The notes: generated by a model from the letters alone, not told the origin. 64,000 bases of DNA from Ampullaceana balthica (GCA_944989445.1 CALYLW010000038.1:596988-660987), one strand, 5' to 3'. Counted from the first letter of the stretch, positions 14,542 to 25,699 are shown. Translations and numbers: made by a program.

Positions 14542-15280
14542 ATAATGGTAAATGAGCCCATTTAAAATTAGTCAGGCATTCATTAACTTTTTTGAATGCA
14601 TCAAATTCTTGACATCGCAATTCGAGAGGAGCACAAAACAACTTTTCTTCTTAGCTCAGTTTTAAGGCATTAATTTTAAATATCACCGAAAGGATACGTG
14701 ATACAGACGAGTCATGTGGATTAAGATTATTGTCACTCGTGTCAATATAAATGAAAGTAGGGTAGATTTAGGTGTCTTCATATAATGCGTAGGTAAGAAA
14801 TCTACATAGTTGTCAAATTTTTAAAAAAAATGCATTTTCTGGAAGGAACCGGTTCAATAATGGCCATATGTTCCAAGCGTACAGGTACACATGACGTATT
14901 TTAATATATCTAGCGGATTCTAGTGGATGTTATATGTCCCAAATGAGTCTGCATTACCCCCAAGAATTCCCTTTTTGACCCCAGTTGAGGTTATTTACCT
15001 CTGTTCGCCGACCTCTTTCTTACGGGATGCCCGTCAGTCAATTGAGAGATTTTTTAAATATATATTTTTAAAATGTTATTTTTAAATACTTTTTTTTTCT
15101 AAACAAAGACGTTAACCGTGATGATTAATAGTCAATGTTTAATTTGTATGCATTAAAATAAAATATAAGCTAAGGATGTTAACACAGCTCGTTTTCTGAA
15201 GGCCGGAATTTGTGCAAAATGGACCACTGGTTGCCCTTTGCTTTTATGTTATAGATATAAAGCTTACCTAGACAAATTTG
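14542..15280. other. Intergenic, no gene seen
   Basis: Mostly AT-rich. No coding or RNA feature is supported. Confidence 0.4.
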
Positions 15281-15293
15281 GTATTGATGGAAA

Positions 15294-15848
15294 TACCCGG
15301 GTACCCATTGCCGTGCGGTTACCCGGGTAGTAAAATTCCGCTCGGGTACCCGTTGCCGTGCGGTTACCCGGGTAGTAAAATTCCGCTCGGGTACCCGTTG
15401 CCGTGCGGTTACCCGGGTAGTAAAATTCCGCTCGGGTACCCGTTGCAGTGCGGTTACCAGGGTAGTAAAATTCCGCTCGGGTACCCGTTGCCGTGCGGTT
15501 ACCCGGGTAGTAAAATTCCGATCGGGTACCCGTTGCCGTGCAGTTACCCGGGTAGTAAAATTCCGCTCGGGTACCCGTTGCCGTGCGGTTACCCGGGTAG
15601 TAAAATTCCGCTCGGGTACCCGTTGCCGTGCGGTTACCCGGGTAGTAAAATTCCGCTCGGGTACCCGTTGCCGTGCGGTTACCCGGGTAGTAAAATTCCG
15701 CTCGGGTACCCGTTGCCGTGCGGTTACCCGGGTAGTAAAATTCCGCTCGGGTACCCGTTGCCGTGCGGTTACCCGGGTAGTAAAATTCCGCTCGGGTACC
15801 CGTTGCCGTGCGGTTACCCGGGTAGTAAAATTCCGCTCGGGTACCCGT
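15294..15848. repeat. Minisatellite, 45-base unit (about 12 copies), derived from a hAT terminus
   Basis: Units of TAAAATTCCGCTCGGGTACC, CGTTGCCGTGCGGTTACCCG, GGTAG repeat with very few substitutions. The same sequence occurs once, inverted, at 48340-48410 as the terminal region of the hAT-like element there. The flank after the array (GTACCCGTGAAACTTTGGCT) also matches that element. As 45 is a multiple of three and the unit lacks stops in three frames, long open frames arise on both strands; they are not evidence of a gene. Confidence 0.92.
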
Positions 15849-15993
15849 GAAACTTTGGCTGCCATGTCTATAACAACTTAGCATTCATCAATTGGTCAAG
15901 AATAACCTCAAAATATTCAATATTAAATGCATGATTTAATTAAACTTACTTTTTTAAAGCAGGATATTATGAACAAATCTGAAATTGTTTAAA

Positions 15994-16249
15994 GGGGACG
16001 TCCATGAAGTAGGTCACGCTCCAGAGCGGGGGAGGGGGTATAAGAAAGTGTGACAGTTTGTGAAAGGGGGGGGGGTTTCCGGCTATGTGTGACGTCACGG
16101 TATTTTTATATTAAATTTTAATTATTTTTTTAAATAAAAAACAAAATTTGTCTTTCGAAAGTGTGACGTACTTTAGGGGGGGGGGATCCAAGATTCGTGA
16201 CGAGTTAAAAATGGTCAAAAATAGCGTGACGCACTTTATGGACGGCCCC
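15994..16249. mobile_element. GGGGCCGTCC-ended MITE, copy 2
   Basis: GGGGACGTCC at the left and GGACGGCCCC at the right. AAA duplications lie at 15991-15993 and 16250-16252. The interior contains TGTGACGTCACG. Confidence 0.85.
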
Positions 16250-16504
16250 AAATCCTTCCAAGTTGTTTGATTGATAATTGGTTATGCATTATACCAAACC
16301 ATTGTTTCAGGGTGAAGGGGGTAGACAAATGCAGCATCCATCCTGGAATACATTTTTTTCAATCTGGGCCATGTCTAAAATGAGCTGACCAATGATAATT
16401 GCAGTTTTACGAAATTATAAATATCCATAGGTGTAAAACTGAAAAGAACAAAGAATTAATGTAAAGGTTATGCCTGGAAATTATAGTGGTCTATTCCGTT
16501 AAAC

Positions 16505-16671
16505 CAGGGGTCTCCCAAACTTTTCTGCCGGAGGGCCGCATTAACTGTCAAACATCAGTTTTAGGGCCGACTAAACACAGGTAAAAATAGTATCTTGAGG
16601 TTAAAAGTTCTCCAGGGGCCGGATGAGAGGGCCTCGCGGGCCGCATCTGGCCCGCAGTTTGGAGACCCCTG
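16505..16671. mobile_element. hAT-type MITE (CAGGGGTCTCCCAAAC ends)
   Basis: A 167-base element. Its ends CAGGGGTCTCCCAAAC and GTTTGGAGACCCCTG, with GGGCCGCA-type subterminal repeats, are typical of hAT. The flanks are CGTTAAAC (16497-16504) and CGTTAGAC (16672-16679), with one mismatch. Confidence 0.87.
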
Positions 16672-16702
16672 CGTTAGACAATAGAGAGGCTAAGATTTCC
16701 AT

Positions 16703-16765
16703 CTAGGGCAGTCACTGTCAATATTGTTGAAAAAAGCTGCCAGGGTACCCGTCCAAATTTTTCTG
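16703..16765 (+). mobile_element. End fragment of the TAGGGCTGTCAATATTG hAT family
   Basis: CTGTCAATATTGTTGAAAAA, GCTGCC and GGGTACCCGTCCAAATTT match the left end of the element at 47530. Only ~60 bases are present. Confidence 0.6.
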
Positions 16766-17594
16766 TCTTATTTCACTATTTAATGTAAATTATGTTAAGA
16801 AGTTATTATGATAATTTGTTTAGTCCAGAAATTGATGTGCAGCCAAATACAAAGTAAAGACATACAGCAAACACTAACACCACTTATTCTGTTATCATTT
16901 TCCATTAGTTATAGACTTAATAAGTTGCTCTGGCTGCTGCACAATCCATCTTGACCTAACTGCCTGAGCTGCAAACAAGTCTGCTCTTCCAGTTTATTCC
17001 CAAAGGGTCACAGCAAGCATTGGTGGGCCCATGCTCCCCAAAGGCGTGAAACTTAATTGTCTCTCTAGGGGCCGTCCATAAAGTACGTCACGCTCCGAGG
17101 GGGGGAGGGGGTCTAAGAAAGTGTGACACTTTGTGACAGGGGGGAGGGGGGGTCAGGCCATGTGTGATGTCACACATTTATTATTTTTAGTATTTTTTTT
17201 CTTATTTATTTATATTTTTTTAGTAGAATTTAAATAGCTTTAAAAATAATTTTCAAAAATTTTGTGAAACATTAGACTTAGTTTTATGTCAAAATAGCAT
17301 TGAAATGCGTATCTCCTGAATGTGTTGTTCATAAATCTGAATTGGATACCGCAGGACTGATATCGAAGGATCAGGAATGGTTTGACAATCATGTTCGCAC
17401 CAGCTAATATTTCACTCAAATTGGTATTAAATATCAGGACATGAAATGTAGCGACAAAGCACGAAGCTCATATTTTAACGTTTTACCTTAAAGATTCTTC
17501 CCTCCTCCAATCACAATCAACCAAACAAATGATGGACTCAAAGCTTAAGAAAGAGCAGATGCAGATTCTCATAAATTTCCTTCCTTGTTTGTAG

Positions 17595-17963
17595 CACAAA
17601 CTCTCAAATTTGATGAAATTATGCCAAGATCAACATGAGCTTTCAAAGTACAACCATATCTGCTTATTTGATCGACTTTGCAAAGTATGTCACTCATATT
17701 TTGCCTCACAAATAATGTTGAAGAAACATACAGGACAACACAGAGCTCGAGCTCAGGAGAATGTGCCCACCCAAACTGTTCAAGAATCAACTCAGATAAA
17801 ACGCATCCGTCCTTTGAGAATCACTTCTAAAAGTCAAAGAGAACCCATGGCAGTTATTGCCAGAGGAGAAAATGCACATACAGAGGCCGTTGAGTGGCTA
17901 GATGAGGACGAGTTGATCTGTCTGCAATTATCCTTCCAGGAAACGATGATTGTGAAAGATTGA
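17595..17963 (+). CDS. Terminal exon with one C2H2-like finger, inside a transposable element
   Basis: An in-frame stretch of 122 codons that follows the acceptor TTCCTTGTTTGTAG and ends at TGA (17961-17963). It contains CKVCHSYFASQIMLKKHTGQ-H, a single C2H2 finger, then a basic stretch KRIRPLRITSKSQREPMAVI and an acidic end AVEWLDEDEL. This finger-basic-WLDEDE order reminds me of the C-terminus of uncharacterised multi-copy proteins found in cnidarians and molluscs that look transposon-borne; I could not check this. I see no ATG with context and no upstream exon, so it is either the 3' part of a decayed transposon gene or a captured host exon. It is not related to the four-gene zinc-finger cluster. 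Confidence 0.55.
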   Translation, partial: HKLSNLMKLCQDQHELSKYNHICLFDRLCKVCHSYFASQIMLKKHTGQHRARAQENVPTQTVQESTQIKRIRPLRITSKSQREPMAVIARGENAHTEAVEWLDEDELICLQLSFQETMIVKD

Positions 17964-18039
17964 TGTCAGTCGTAACTATGGATGAACACAGATGATGTCC
18001 AGTGAATATTTTTGAATGAAATATAATTCATAGGACCAT

Positions 18040-18045
18040 AATAAA
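18040..18045 (+). terminator. Poly(A) signal AATAAA of the 17.6 kb exon
   Basis: AATAAA about 75 bases after the stop of the finger-containing exon, a normal distance for a 3' UTR. Confidence 0.5.
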
Positions 18046-18146
18046 CAGATTAAATATAGCACAAGAGTTGGTCACATAATTTGTCAATCTAGTCTTTTTT
18101 TTAGTCAAATTGTTTTGTTTCCTTTTTATTATGTACTTTTAAAAAT

Positions 18147-18360
18147 CAGGCTTCGGCTCCGGCAGGATTTCACTTCATAAATCCGGCTGGCCGGTAGATC
18201 CCTAATTTATATATATATTCATAATCACAATTGCCCCGGAAAATCTGGAATCTGGCCATTTTAACAAATCTGATTCCGGCTTCAGCCGGATTTCACTTCA
18301 TAATCCGGCCCACTTCAGCTCCAGCCGGATTTCAAAATTTTGAATCCGGTACATCCCTAC
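18147..18360. mobile_element. hAT fragment (GTACATCCCTA end, CCGGATTTCA repeats)
   Basis: Repeated CCGGATTTCACTTCATAA-type segments and the end GAATCCGGTACATCCCTA, related to 12127-12364. The left end is not intact. Confidence 0.6.
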
Positions 18361-18552
18361 TTTTAAGTGGAAATTTTTATATTTTAATACAATTTAATAG
18401 TGAAGTGTATTTTAAGTATTAAATTAAAAATTTTAATTCTGTGTTAATTAAAAAAAATTTGGAAAGTGTGATGTACCGAGATTTGTGACAGTTTGTGACA
18501 GGGGGAGGGGGGTGTCAAAAATAGCGTGACGTACTTTATGGACGGCCCCCTA

Positions 18553-21055
18553 GTCTATTTAGCCAATCTAACTTCCTCTTAAATGTAAAAAATAGCTTTT
18601 AACTCTCAAATTTCTAGGTTTGTTCCCCTGAGTAATTTCTCGGTAATTTGTTTAACACGAAGAACACTATAAAACGTCTCGTGATATGTATTTTTGGATT
18701 CACCATTGAATTATATATTTTATTGATATTAAATAGAATATTTTGCCTTTGGTTTTTTAAGTAGTTATTGAATAAGTCATTTTGACCAAGCATTTTTATT
18801 GAAAATTACAAAACGTATTATCATTATGAATAAAAAAAAGTTTGTTTACAAAGACAAAATCTTTAATATACCCAATCAGGAGTTGAGATTCCAAACCGAA
18901 ATAGAGGAAAAAAATTAATAAATTTTGAGACTCCTTTGATCTACTGTCTACATATAATTGCATAACAATTTGACATTGTTATTTAAAAGAATTGCGAGAC
19001 ATAATTATTGTACGTTTAGTGTTGAAATTACAAATAATGCTCATATTTACTTGAATTTTTAGTTTTAAATATGAAGTATGGCTCTCACAGAATTAATTTT
19101 CAAAATATTTGGTGTTTATGGCTTTCTCAGACAAAAAGTTTCTCGACCCCTGATTTATGATATGGAAAAAAAAATTCTGTCATGATACAAATACAAAAAA
19201 TTTATCACCATTGCAATACTTGAAATTCATTTTCAATAAGAAAAACTTATTTGTAGATATTATACTGGTAAATTGATGAACTGAGAAGACAAAGTAAATA
19301 AGTAACAATTTTTCAAAATGAGTAAAGAACATTAGATTTTTTAACCTTTGAAAAGTTAATATTGATGTTCCAGTTCCAGCAATGCTTAAAAAGTTATTCA
19401 TTTCCATAAAATAAGAATGGGTAAATTTTGACTTGTGTCACACAGAATTTTAATTATATGCTAATGACTACCCTATTCCAGGTTATCAGAATGCCATGGG
19501 ACAGAGACTTTGGGAGAACAATAAAGGCTGACAGGCCCTCATATACTAAAATGGAATATACCCTACGTTGCGCCCCCCTTTTACGGACAATTTGTAAGCA
19601 CTTTAATCAAGCTTTGAGAAGGTATTTCTGCATTTATTAGGATCTCTTTAGAACCATTTTAAGCCTCCACAAGTCATGCAATGTTATTAATATTAAATCC
19701 ATTTTAAAAAAGTAAAATCATATACCAGTTCAAGAGCAGCCATTGAAGTTTCTTGTAAAATACAATAGGTTTTGCCAATAAAAATATCAAATTTTTATCA
19801 CTCTGCTTCCCCTTCCTTCAGAATCAGAAGAAATTGAGGCAAAGCTAAAATAGGGATAAAATATTAATCTTTAACTTATACACTTATATTTCCTTGTTTA
19901 AGTTTAAAATAAACTATGTTTTCATTATCCTTAATTCATAACTAATTTTGTCACATTTTTGTATTGGATAAATAAAAAATGTTTTCATTCTTATTAAAAC
20001 ACTTATTGTATTTATCAATTTTTTAAAACAGAAATAAAGGATTCTAAAAGAATTAACAGTTCTTGTTTCTGTTAAGTATTTTTATCCTTTATTACCTGGA
20101 TCAAGAAGATATCAAGTTACATGTACTTGTATCCGTTTAAGAAACTTTAAAGTTAACTATTTATTTAAAAAGATTTAAAATACAAATACAGATATCAAGA
20201 ATCCGGATTTTGAAAAGCTATTTTAACATTATTTGTGCATTGCCAGAGTACTAGTACTAGTCTGTATTTGTGATATTTCCAAGCACCTTTAAGGGGTAAG
20301 GCTAATAAGGGCCTACAAATCTTAAAAGGAAATTTTTAAAAACTAAAATTAATTTTAAAAAATCAAGATTTACTGAGATTTGATAAACAATACCTAGTCT
20401 AAATAATACATATTTACATATGTTACAGAAAAAATGGCATGAATTAGAATTAGATACATCTACATATATAAACAAAAATATTCCATTAGTTATTCAAACA
20501 GCTTAAAAATCAAAATTTAGGGGAATAAAATTATATTTAAAATCTTAAAATCATCAAAGAATTAACAATTATAAAATGTGAAATAAATTTTTAAATATGT
20601 TTGCGTGCTTGATGGAAATAGCATCAATTTCAATCATATACATAGTATAAGTATAAGATGTTTCAATGTGACTAAATAAAACTTTCAAATTCATTTTTCT
20701 CAAAACAGCAAAAATATGCTTCAGTACTTTTTCCACTTGGGCCTTAAAATTTATAATCGTTTAGATATAAGAATATCCCATACATGCAAGTACACTAGAT
20801 ACTTTGTTCTATAAACAAGAAGAAAATAATTTTATAAGTATTGTCATTTACCAGATTGTCATATTAATGGTTAAACACCTATCGGAGTTCCACAATGTGA
20901 TGTGTATTCAATATAATTACTTGAGTACTGTTTTTATCTAACAGTAACAGGTCCTGTATTAAAAGAGGCTGCTATTTCCAAATCCAATACAACTCACAGG
21001 CAAAATAATTTTTAATTTACTGGAACAAAACAGTTTTTCTTATGTTGCTAGATAT
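18553..21055. other. 2.5 kb AT-rich intergenic DNA, no gene seen
   Basis: Only short chance open frames. It forms the downstream side of cluster gene 2 (- strand). No repeat family is recognised with certainty. Confidence 0.45.
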
Positions 21056-22969
21056 TCAAGAAAAATAAACAGGTACAAGAGAATTAGAGAACTGCATGTA
21101 CTTAGGTGGGTCAAAGTTGTTTACATCCACACAGTGGGCATTCTTCATGTGTTCTTGCAGTGCATTCTTGTAAGCGAAACTCTCCCCACAGTCTTCACAC
21201 TGAACAGAAGTCATGTCCTTGTGGACCTGCATGTGAATTCGCAAATTTCCCATCTGGGAGCAAGCCTTCCCGCATATTTCACAAACAAACGGCTTTTCCT
21301 GGGTGTGCGTCAGCATGTGTCTCCTCAGCCCGCCACTTCGAGCAAATCTTTTGGGACATTCAATACACAGGTAGGGCTTCTCTTGAGAGTGGGCTTTCAT
21401 ATGCCGCTTGAATGAGAGTCGCTGGTTAAACTGTTTGGGGCACTGATCGCACACGTACATGGCACTTTCCGGGACGCTGTGATTATGTGAGAGCATATGG
21501 TTATCAAGACGAGTCACCATCAATCCACATATTGTGCACTGAGTTTTGGATCGGTTGCGGTGATACTTTAAATGAGATATCAGCTCATCATTGGATGAAT
21601 ACATTTTCCCACAGATGTGACATTTTAGAATGTCTTCCTTATGGTCTTTCTTGTAATGGAAGTCTCTGCTTGTTTTGTTTGGGAAGACTTTATCACAGAT
21701 ATTGCACTTGAATTCGTGAGTGAGTTGGTGCTTGGAGAGCTCTGAGCGAGACAGGAAGCTAATGTTGCAGATCTTGCACTGCACCTGGCCAGCCTTGAGA
21801 TGTGTAGCTAAATGATTGGTGTATTTTCCTAAGGAATGCGTGAGGTCTCCACACACACAGCACTTGTAGGCAAACTCTCCAGTATGGATCATTGTGTGAG
21901 TTTTTAGAACGGGAATGTTGGACACGCTGAGGCCACAAATACCACAATTGATTCCTTTTTTGGACTTGTCACTTTCCATTGCTACTTCATGGGATGGTTC
22001 ATTACTGTTCCTTGTTCTGTCATCCTCTGGTTTGTGCTTTCTCATATGTACCAGAAGATGAGCTTTGAAGGCCAATACTTTGCTACAGTGCTTACATTGA
22101 TAAGAACCTTTGTCCACTTTCCTGTGTTCAAAGAAATCATGCTGGTTCCTGAATGTTTTTTTGCAATACTCACAAGTAACTTCTTTTTCTTGTTCTATTT
22201 TTTTCAACCTAGTTTTTGTCTCAGATTTACCAGACCCATCGATGGGTTCAGAATCAGCACTGTCGGAATTTATATTTAAATCCATTTTGCAACATTTTAA
22301 ACTCTCTGATACATTGTTATGTTTCTTTTTCCAATGGGATAAAGAGATCTTTAGGGTCATATTTTTGTCCTTTGATTTCTTTGTTTTGGCATTTTTAGAG
22401 TACAGAGCTTTGCTGTCTTCTCTGGATAAACAGTTTTTCCCAGATTTTGATGCCCTTTGAGACAATCTTTTTGAAAATCTGTTTTCTTTTTTCAGGATGC
22501 CACTATCAGATTGGTCATTTTTATCTTCCTTCTTACACAGATTTTTCACGGCTACAGATGAAGTTAATTGCAAGTCTGGAGGAGCCTGCTGTGAAGTGTT
22601 TGAAAAAGTTACGTCTTTTGAGTCTTGACATTTACTAAACTGACTGTCACTGTCAACAGCCTCAGAAGTGTATTCGTTAGTTCTGTGTGGATCTTGTCCT
22701 AAAGAACAAGGACTATGATTATGCTGCAAGGCCACAGGTTCTATCCTTGTGCCGTCGTTAAAGTCAACATCTTTGTCAAGTGTTTGGGAGACTTGTGCGT
22801 CCACAGGAATGATGACGGGTTCCCATAATTTGTTGTACACCACATGAATTTTGATATGATGCTTGAAGTTCTGAGCCAGCACCTGCTGGTCATCAAGGAA
22901 TAAGTAGATGGTTCCTGATGCTGACAGAGTCTCGTGCACATGAGTTCTGTCTTTCACATCATAAGCCAT
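21056..22969 (-). CDS. C2H2 zinc-finger protein, 12 fingers, novel N-terminal module (cluster gene 2)
   Basis: 637 residues, probably a nuclear DNA-binding protein. The ATG at 22967-22969 has a good context (AACATGGCT). The shared N-terminal module spans about residues 13-46 (SASGTIYLFLDD ... FKHHIKIHVVY). A Ser/Lys/Asp-rich linker follows, with the basic motif FSKRLSQRASKSGK, which is partly shared with gene 3. Twelve C2H2 fingers fill ~266-612. Finger 8 is the short form CTICGLMVTRLDNHMLSH. Some inter-finger links are TQEKPF-like; others are unusually short (fingers 5-6). A decayed duplicate lies at 36785-38500. The coding part is a single exon; a leader intron ends at 23237. Function and target are unknown. 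Confidence 0.93.
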   Translation of the reverse strand: MAYDVKDRTHVHETLSASGTIYLFLDDQQVLAQNFKHHIKIHVVYNKLWEPVIIPVDAQVSQTLDKDVDFNDGTRIEPVALQHNHSPCSLGQDPHRTNEYTSEAVDSDSQFSKCQDSKDVTFSNTSQQAPPDLQLTSSVAVKNLCKKEDKNDQSDSGILKKENRFSKRLSQRASKSGKNCLSREDSKALYSKNAKTKKSKDKNMTLKISLSHWKKKHNNVSESLKCCKMDLNINSDSADSEPIDGSGKSETKTRLKKIEQEKEVTCEYCKKTFRNQHDFFEHRKVDKGSYQCKHCSKVLAFKAHLLVHMRKHKPEDDRTRNSNEPSHEVAMESDKSKKGINCGICGLSVSNIPVLKTHTMIHTGEFAYKCCVCGDLTHSLGKYTNHLATHLKAGQVQCKICNISFLSRSELSKHQLTHEFKCNICDKVFPNKTSRDFHYKKDHKEDILKCHICGKMYSSNDELISHLKYHRNRSKTQCTICGLMVTRLDNHMLSHNHSVPESAMYVCDQCPKQFNQRLSFKRHMKAHSQEKPYLCIECPKRFARSGGLRRHMLTHTQEKPFVCEICGKACSQMGNLRIHMQVHKDMTSVQCEDCGESFAYKNALQEHMKNAHCVDVNNFDPPKYMQFSNSLVPVYFS

Positions 22970-23236
22970 GTTGTTTTCATCAAGCAGTCGATATAAAATG
23001 ATCTTTTAAAACTGCAACTTTAATTTGGTCTAGTCACTTAAATATTCGTATTAGCACCCTATATGCCCTATATATAATAGTATTGGAGTTGGTCTAAGTT
23101 GTAATTGTAATTTTAGTTTCAGTTTGAATTTGATGATTTAGACTTTAAAGATTCTATCAGTTGCAAAGAAATAACAGCACAGCAATGTAAGAGCTTATTG
23201 TCAGGAACATCACACTTGCCTTACTTTTCAATAAAT

Positions 23237-23239
23237 CTG
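23237..23239 (-). other. 3' splice site of leader intron, cluster gene 2
   Basis: On the - strand TGCTCCTGTTATATTTTCAG precedes the leader exon. The same 20 bases occur upstream of gene 4, and a close variant upstream of gene 3. Confidence 0.7.
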
Positions 23240-23374
23240 AAAATATAACAGGAGCATTGGTTTATAATTTATATGATAATAAATAACAGCTAGCATTCAT
23301 TATAATTATAATCATAAAAATAGGCTACTGATAGTGGTTTAAGTTGTGAGTCCATTAAGTCAATAAGTATTATC

Positions 23375-24420
23375 TTATCTTATCTTATCTTATCTATTTC
23401 CGTTGCTCCTTCTATACAGAAGATTATTGCATCCTACACATTGTTTTTGTCTAGTCTTGAATTTTTATTAGAGTTATAGTCTTAAATGTTGATAGTGTGT
23501 TGATTTTCCAGGTTTGATCAGACAACCCATTACACAACCAAAGTCCAGATGGGAAGATTAGATTATCTTTGTGCTGTAGGCCTATTCCTAAGTTAGAATT
23601 AATTGCCTTATATATTATTACTACTTTGTGGTTTGTTCTTCTATCCTCAAGTGTTTCTAGGTTTAATGATTTAACTAATGATGTTACCCTTGTCAATTTC
23701 AAATATTCTCCAGTAATTAATCTGCCAGCTTTTAAAAAGTATTTTTTCTAGTTTATCTATGTTTACTTTAATGGGTGGGTCTTATACAGAAAATGCATGT
23801 TCTAGTACAGGACTCACCAAAGTAAGGTAACATTTTAGTTTTTATTTTATATTCTTATTACATTTACATCTGTAAAAGTACTTTTTTATGTATAATAAAG
23901 CCTAAGGTTTTGTTGGATTTTTAAATTACTTCATTTTCATTGGGGATTCCATGATAATTTAATTTCTCATTTATTATTACTCCTAAGTATTTTGCACCTT
24001 TGTTTGGATTAGTTGTTTTCCACAAATCAAATAGGCTAGTTTGCATTTATTTTTTTTTGTTTTTTTTGTCTTACTCTTAACAGTTGACACCTTTCTGGAC
24101 GGAAAGACGTACTGAGACTCCAATATCAATTAGTTTCCCATTTTATTAATTCATCTAAGTATTTTTCAATGTAAGATTTTGCTATATTGTTCTGATTTAA
24201 TTTTACTATAGATTATTCAATCATCTGCAAAAACCTTAACTTTTGTTCCTGAGACTCATGAGATGGTATATTATATAAATTAGGAAGAGTACAGGCTTAC
24301 AGTACAGTTTCAGGGCCTAGGCCCTAGGACAATTACCTGTCATGCCTTGTGGAACTCCTGAGTTTACCATTAATTGTTGCTGACTTAGATCCAATAATTA
24401 TTACAGTATAATTACTTACA
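23375..24420 (-). pseudogene. Degenerate LINE reverse transcriptase with 3' tail
   Basis: Reads on the - strand. An SGVPQG box is near 24347-24364, the FADD polymerase box is near 24220-24231, and further on come LNLETLEDRR and a YKAINS segment, all in the order of Jockey/CR1-like reverse transcriptases. Stops and shifts are frequent, so it is dead. The 3' end is the tail GGATGCAATAATCTTCTGTA, TAGAAGGAGC, followed by (ATAAG)n at 23369-23395. This is the longest copy of the tail family found in the window at 850, 2950, 36250 and 63930. Confidence 0.75.
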
Positions 24421-25063
24421 GTTACAGTATTTTCAGCTTTGTAGTGTAGTGCAGTATTTGTAGGGAGGTCACATGAGTATGACTAGTATTAGTATTATTA
24501 GTATGAGCAGGGCAGAAAATGTTTGATAGTATAGCCTACGGTCTACGGTTTGAGACAAATAATGTAGGTGTAGGAGATAAAACCTTATTACAATTGCCAA
24601 TGAAAATATGGATTTTATTTTGTTTAAATCTTGTCTTAATCTGAACTTTGTTATTGTTCATTGTTAAAGTTATTGAAATTGTTTAATTATCGGCATACCC
24701 CCAATAATCGTTTATTAGTACTTAGTACTATTACTAGTCTATAATAAATAGTATAAGAAATTAGTATAATACCGATATTTAAATAGAGTTTTGCACCTTC
24801 CTTCGTCAATCCGAGTAAAAGTTTTATTAACTTTGGACACTTCTTTATTATAAAACGGGCAAACTTCGATTTCCCTAAAACTAAATGAGAACTACAGATC
24901 CCTATTTAACCATTTGTTTTTAGAATTATCGTTCTTGTGTCTGAAAAACAATTTCAATTTCCGGTGTCACGGAATAAAGTCTCCCCCAAAATAAAGTCTC
25001 CCCCAGAGAGTTTGTTTTAAAATAAAGTCTCCGGGGCTAAAATGAAACCTCCCTTAATTGTAT
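24421..25063. other. AT-rich intergenic DNA, no gene
   Basis: AATAAAGTCTCC repeats three times at 24972-25035, once with a longer CCCCC. Inverted relatives (TTTATTTTGGGGGAG) occur at 26782-26797 and near 27270, so it may be the border of an unrecognised element. Confidence 0.35.
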
Positions 25064-25071
25064 GAAATTAT

Positions 25072-25691
25072 TAGGGCTGCGGAAATTAACGATTAATTTC
25101 TCGATTAATCGTTAACATTTTTTATCGATTAAAAATATTTTAATCGATACAAATTCGATGAAAATTAAAGAAAATATTTATATTTTTAAAAAATGTTATT
25201 AATAAATAATAATTAATAATAATTTATATATTTTTTACGCACAAACTTCTCCCGCGTAATATTATAATTTATTTTAATACTGTATGTGGACCGGCAGACG
25301 TCAACTAAAAAATGGCTGACAGCATCAGCGCAGTTAAATTTAAACATATAACTAGAAAATTGAGCAAAAATTTTGTTTTTAAGCTAACTGCGGATGGCAA
25401 AGTCGAAGGTGGTGAAAAAGTTTATTGTGTTCACTGCCATAAACAATTCTCTTTTAAAGGATCAAATACATCGCTGACGTACCACCTTCAGCACAAACAT
25501 CCGATCAAGTATCAACACATTGTCATAAAATTTAGTTCAAAATATTCTTAATTTTCAATGTCCGTGAGAAATGTTCAGTTTAATGACGTCATAAATTTTC
25601 TATTTTTGGCTTTAATCGAAATTATCGATTAATTAATCGATATTTTTTCAAAAGTTAACGATTAAATTTAAATTAATCGATAACAGCCCTA
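25072..25691 (+). mobile_element. Non-autonomous hAT transposon with BED-finger frame
   Basis: A 620-base element with inverted ends TAGGGCTG and CAGCCCTA. The perfect 8-base duplications GAAATTAT lie at 25064-25071 and 25692-25699. The subterminal parts are full of ATTAATCGTTAA/TCGATTAA palindromes. A BED-type zinc finger is encoded inside, but no transposase catalytic domain remains. The same ends flank a larger element at 47099-48752. Confidence 0.92.
25312..25551 (+). CDS. BED-type zinc-finger peptide of a hAT transposon
   Basis: 79 codons from ATG (aaaATGGCTG). C-x2-C in YCVHCHKQF, followed by the NTSLTYHLQHKH signature, is a BED finger, the N-terminal DNA-binding domain of hAT transposases and ZBED proteins. 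The frame stops 16 codons after the last His, so it could only yield a DNA-binding fragment, which might act as a competitor at the transposon ends. It is most likely a deletion remnant of a full transposase. Expression is unknown. Confidence 0.7.
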   Translation: MADSISAVKFKHITRKLSKNFVFKLTADGKVEGGEKVYCVHCHKQFSFKGSNTSLTYHLQHKHPIKYQHIVIKFSSKYS

Positions 25692-25699
25692 GAAATTAT

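Larger units (their letters stand above)
17068..18549. mobile_element. 1.48 kb GGGGCCGTCC-ended element carrying a zinc-finger exon
   Basis: Left end GGGGCCGTCCATAAAGTACG and right end GGACGGCCCC, with identical CTA triplets at 17065-17067 and 18550-18552. The two ends therefore probably belong to one insertion. Relatives in this window are 190-315 bases long; this one holds about 1.2 kb extra, including a coding exon on the + strand (17595-17963) with a poly(A) signal, and a hAT fragment (18147-18360). It may be a degenerate autonomous member, or a short element split by later insertions. Confidence 0.65.

Noticed and set aside
14348..14641. 97-codon frame on the - strand
   Set aside because: Most of it lies in the hAT MITE with the TTCTAGAT duplications.
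15179..15884. Long open frames on both strands (190-228 codons) with 15-residue repeats
   Set aside because: They arise from a 45-base tandem repeat without stops. All have the same origin in a transposon end, and several frames are open at once.
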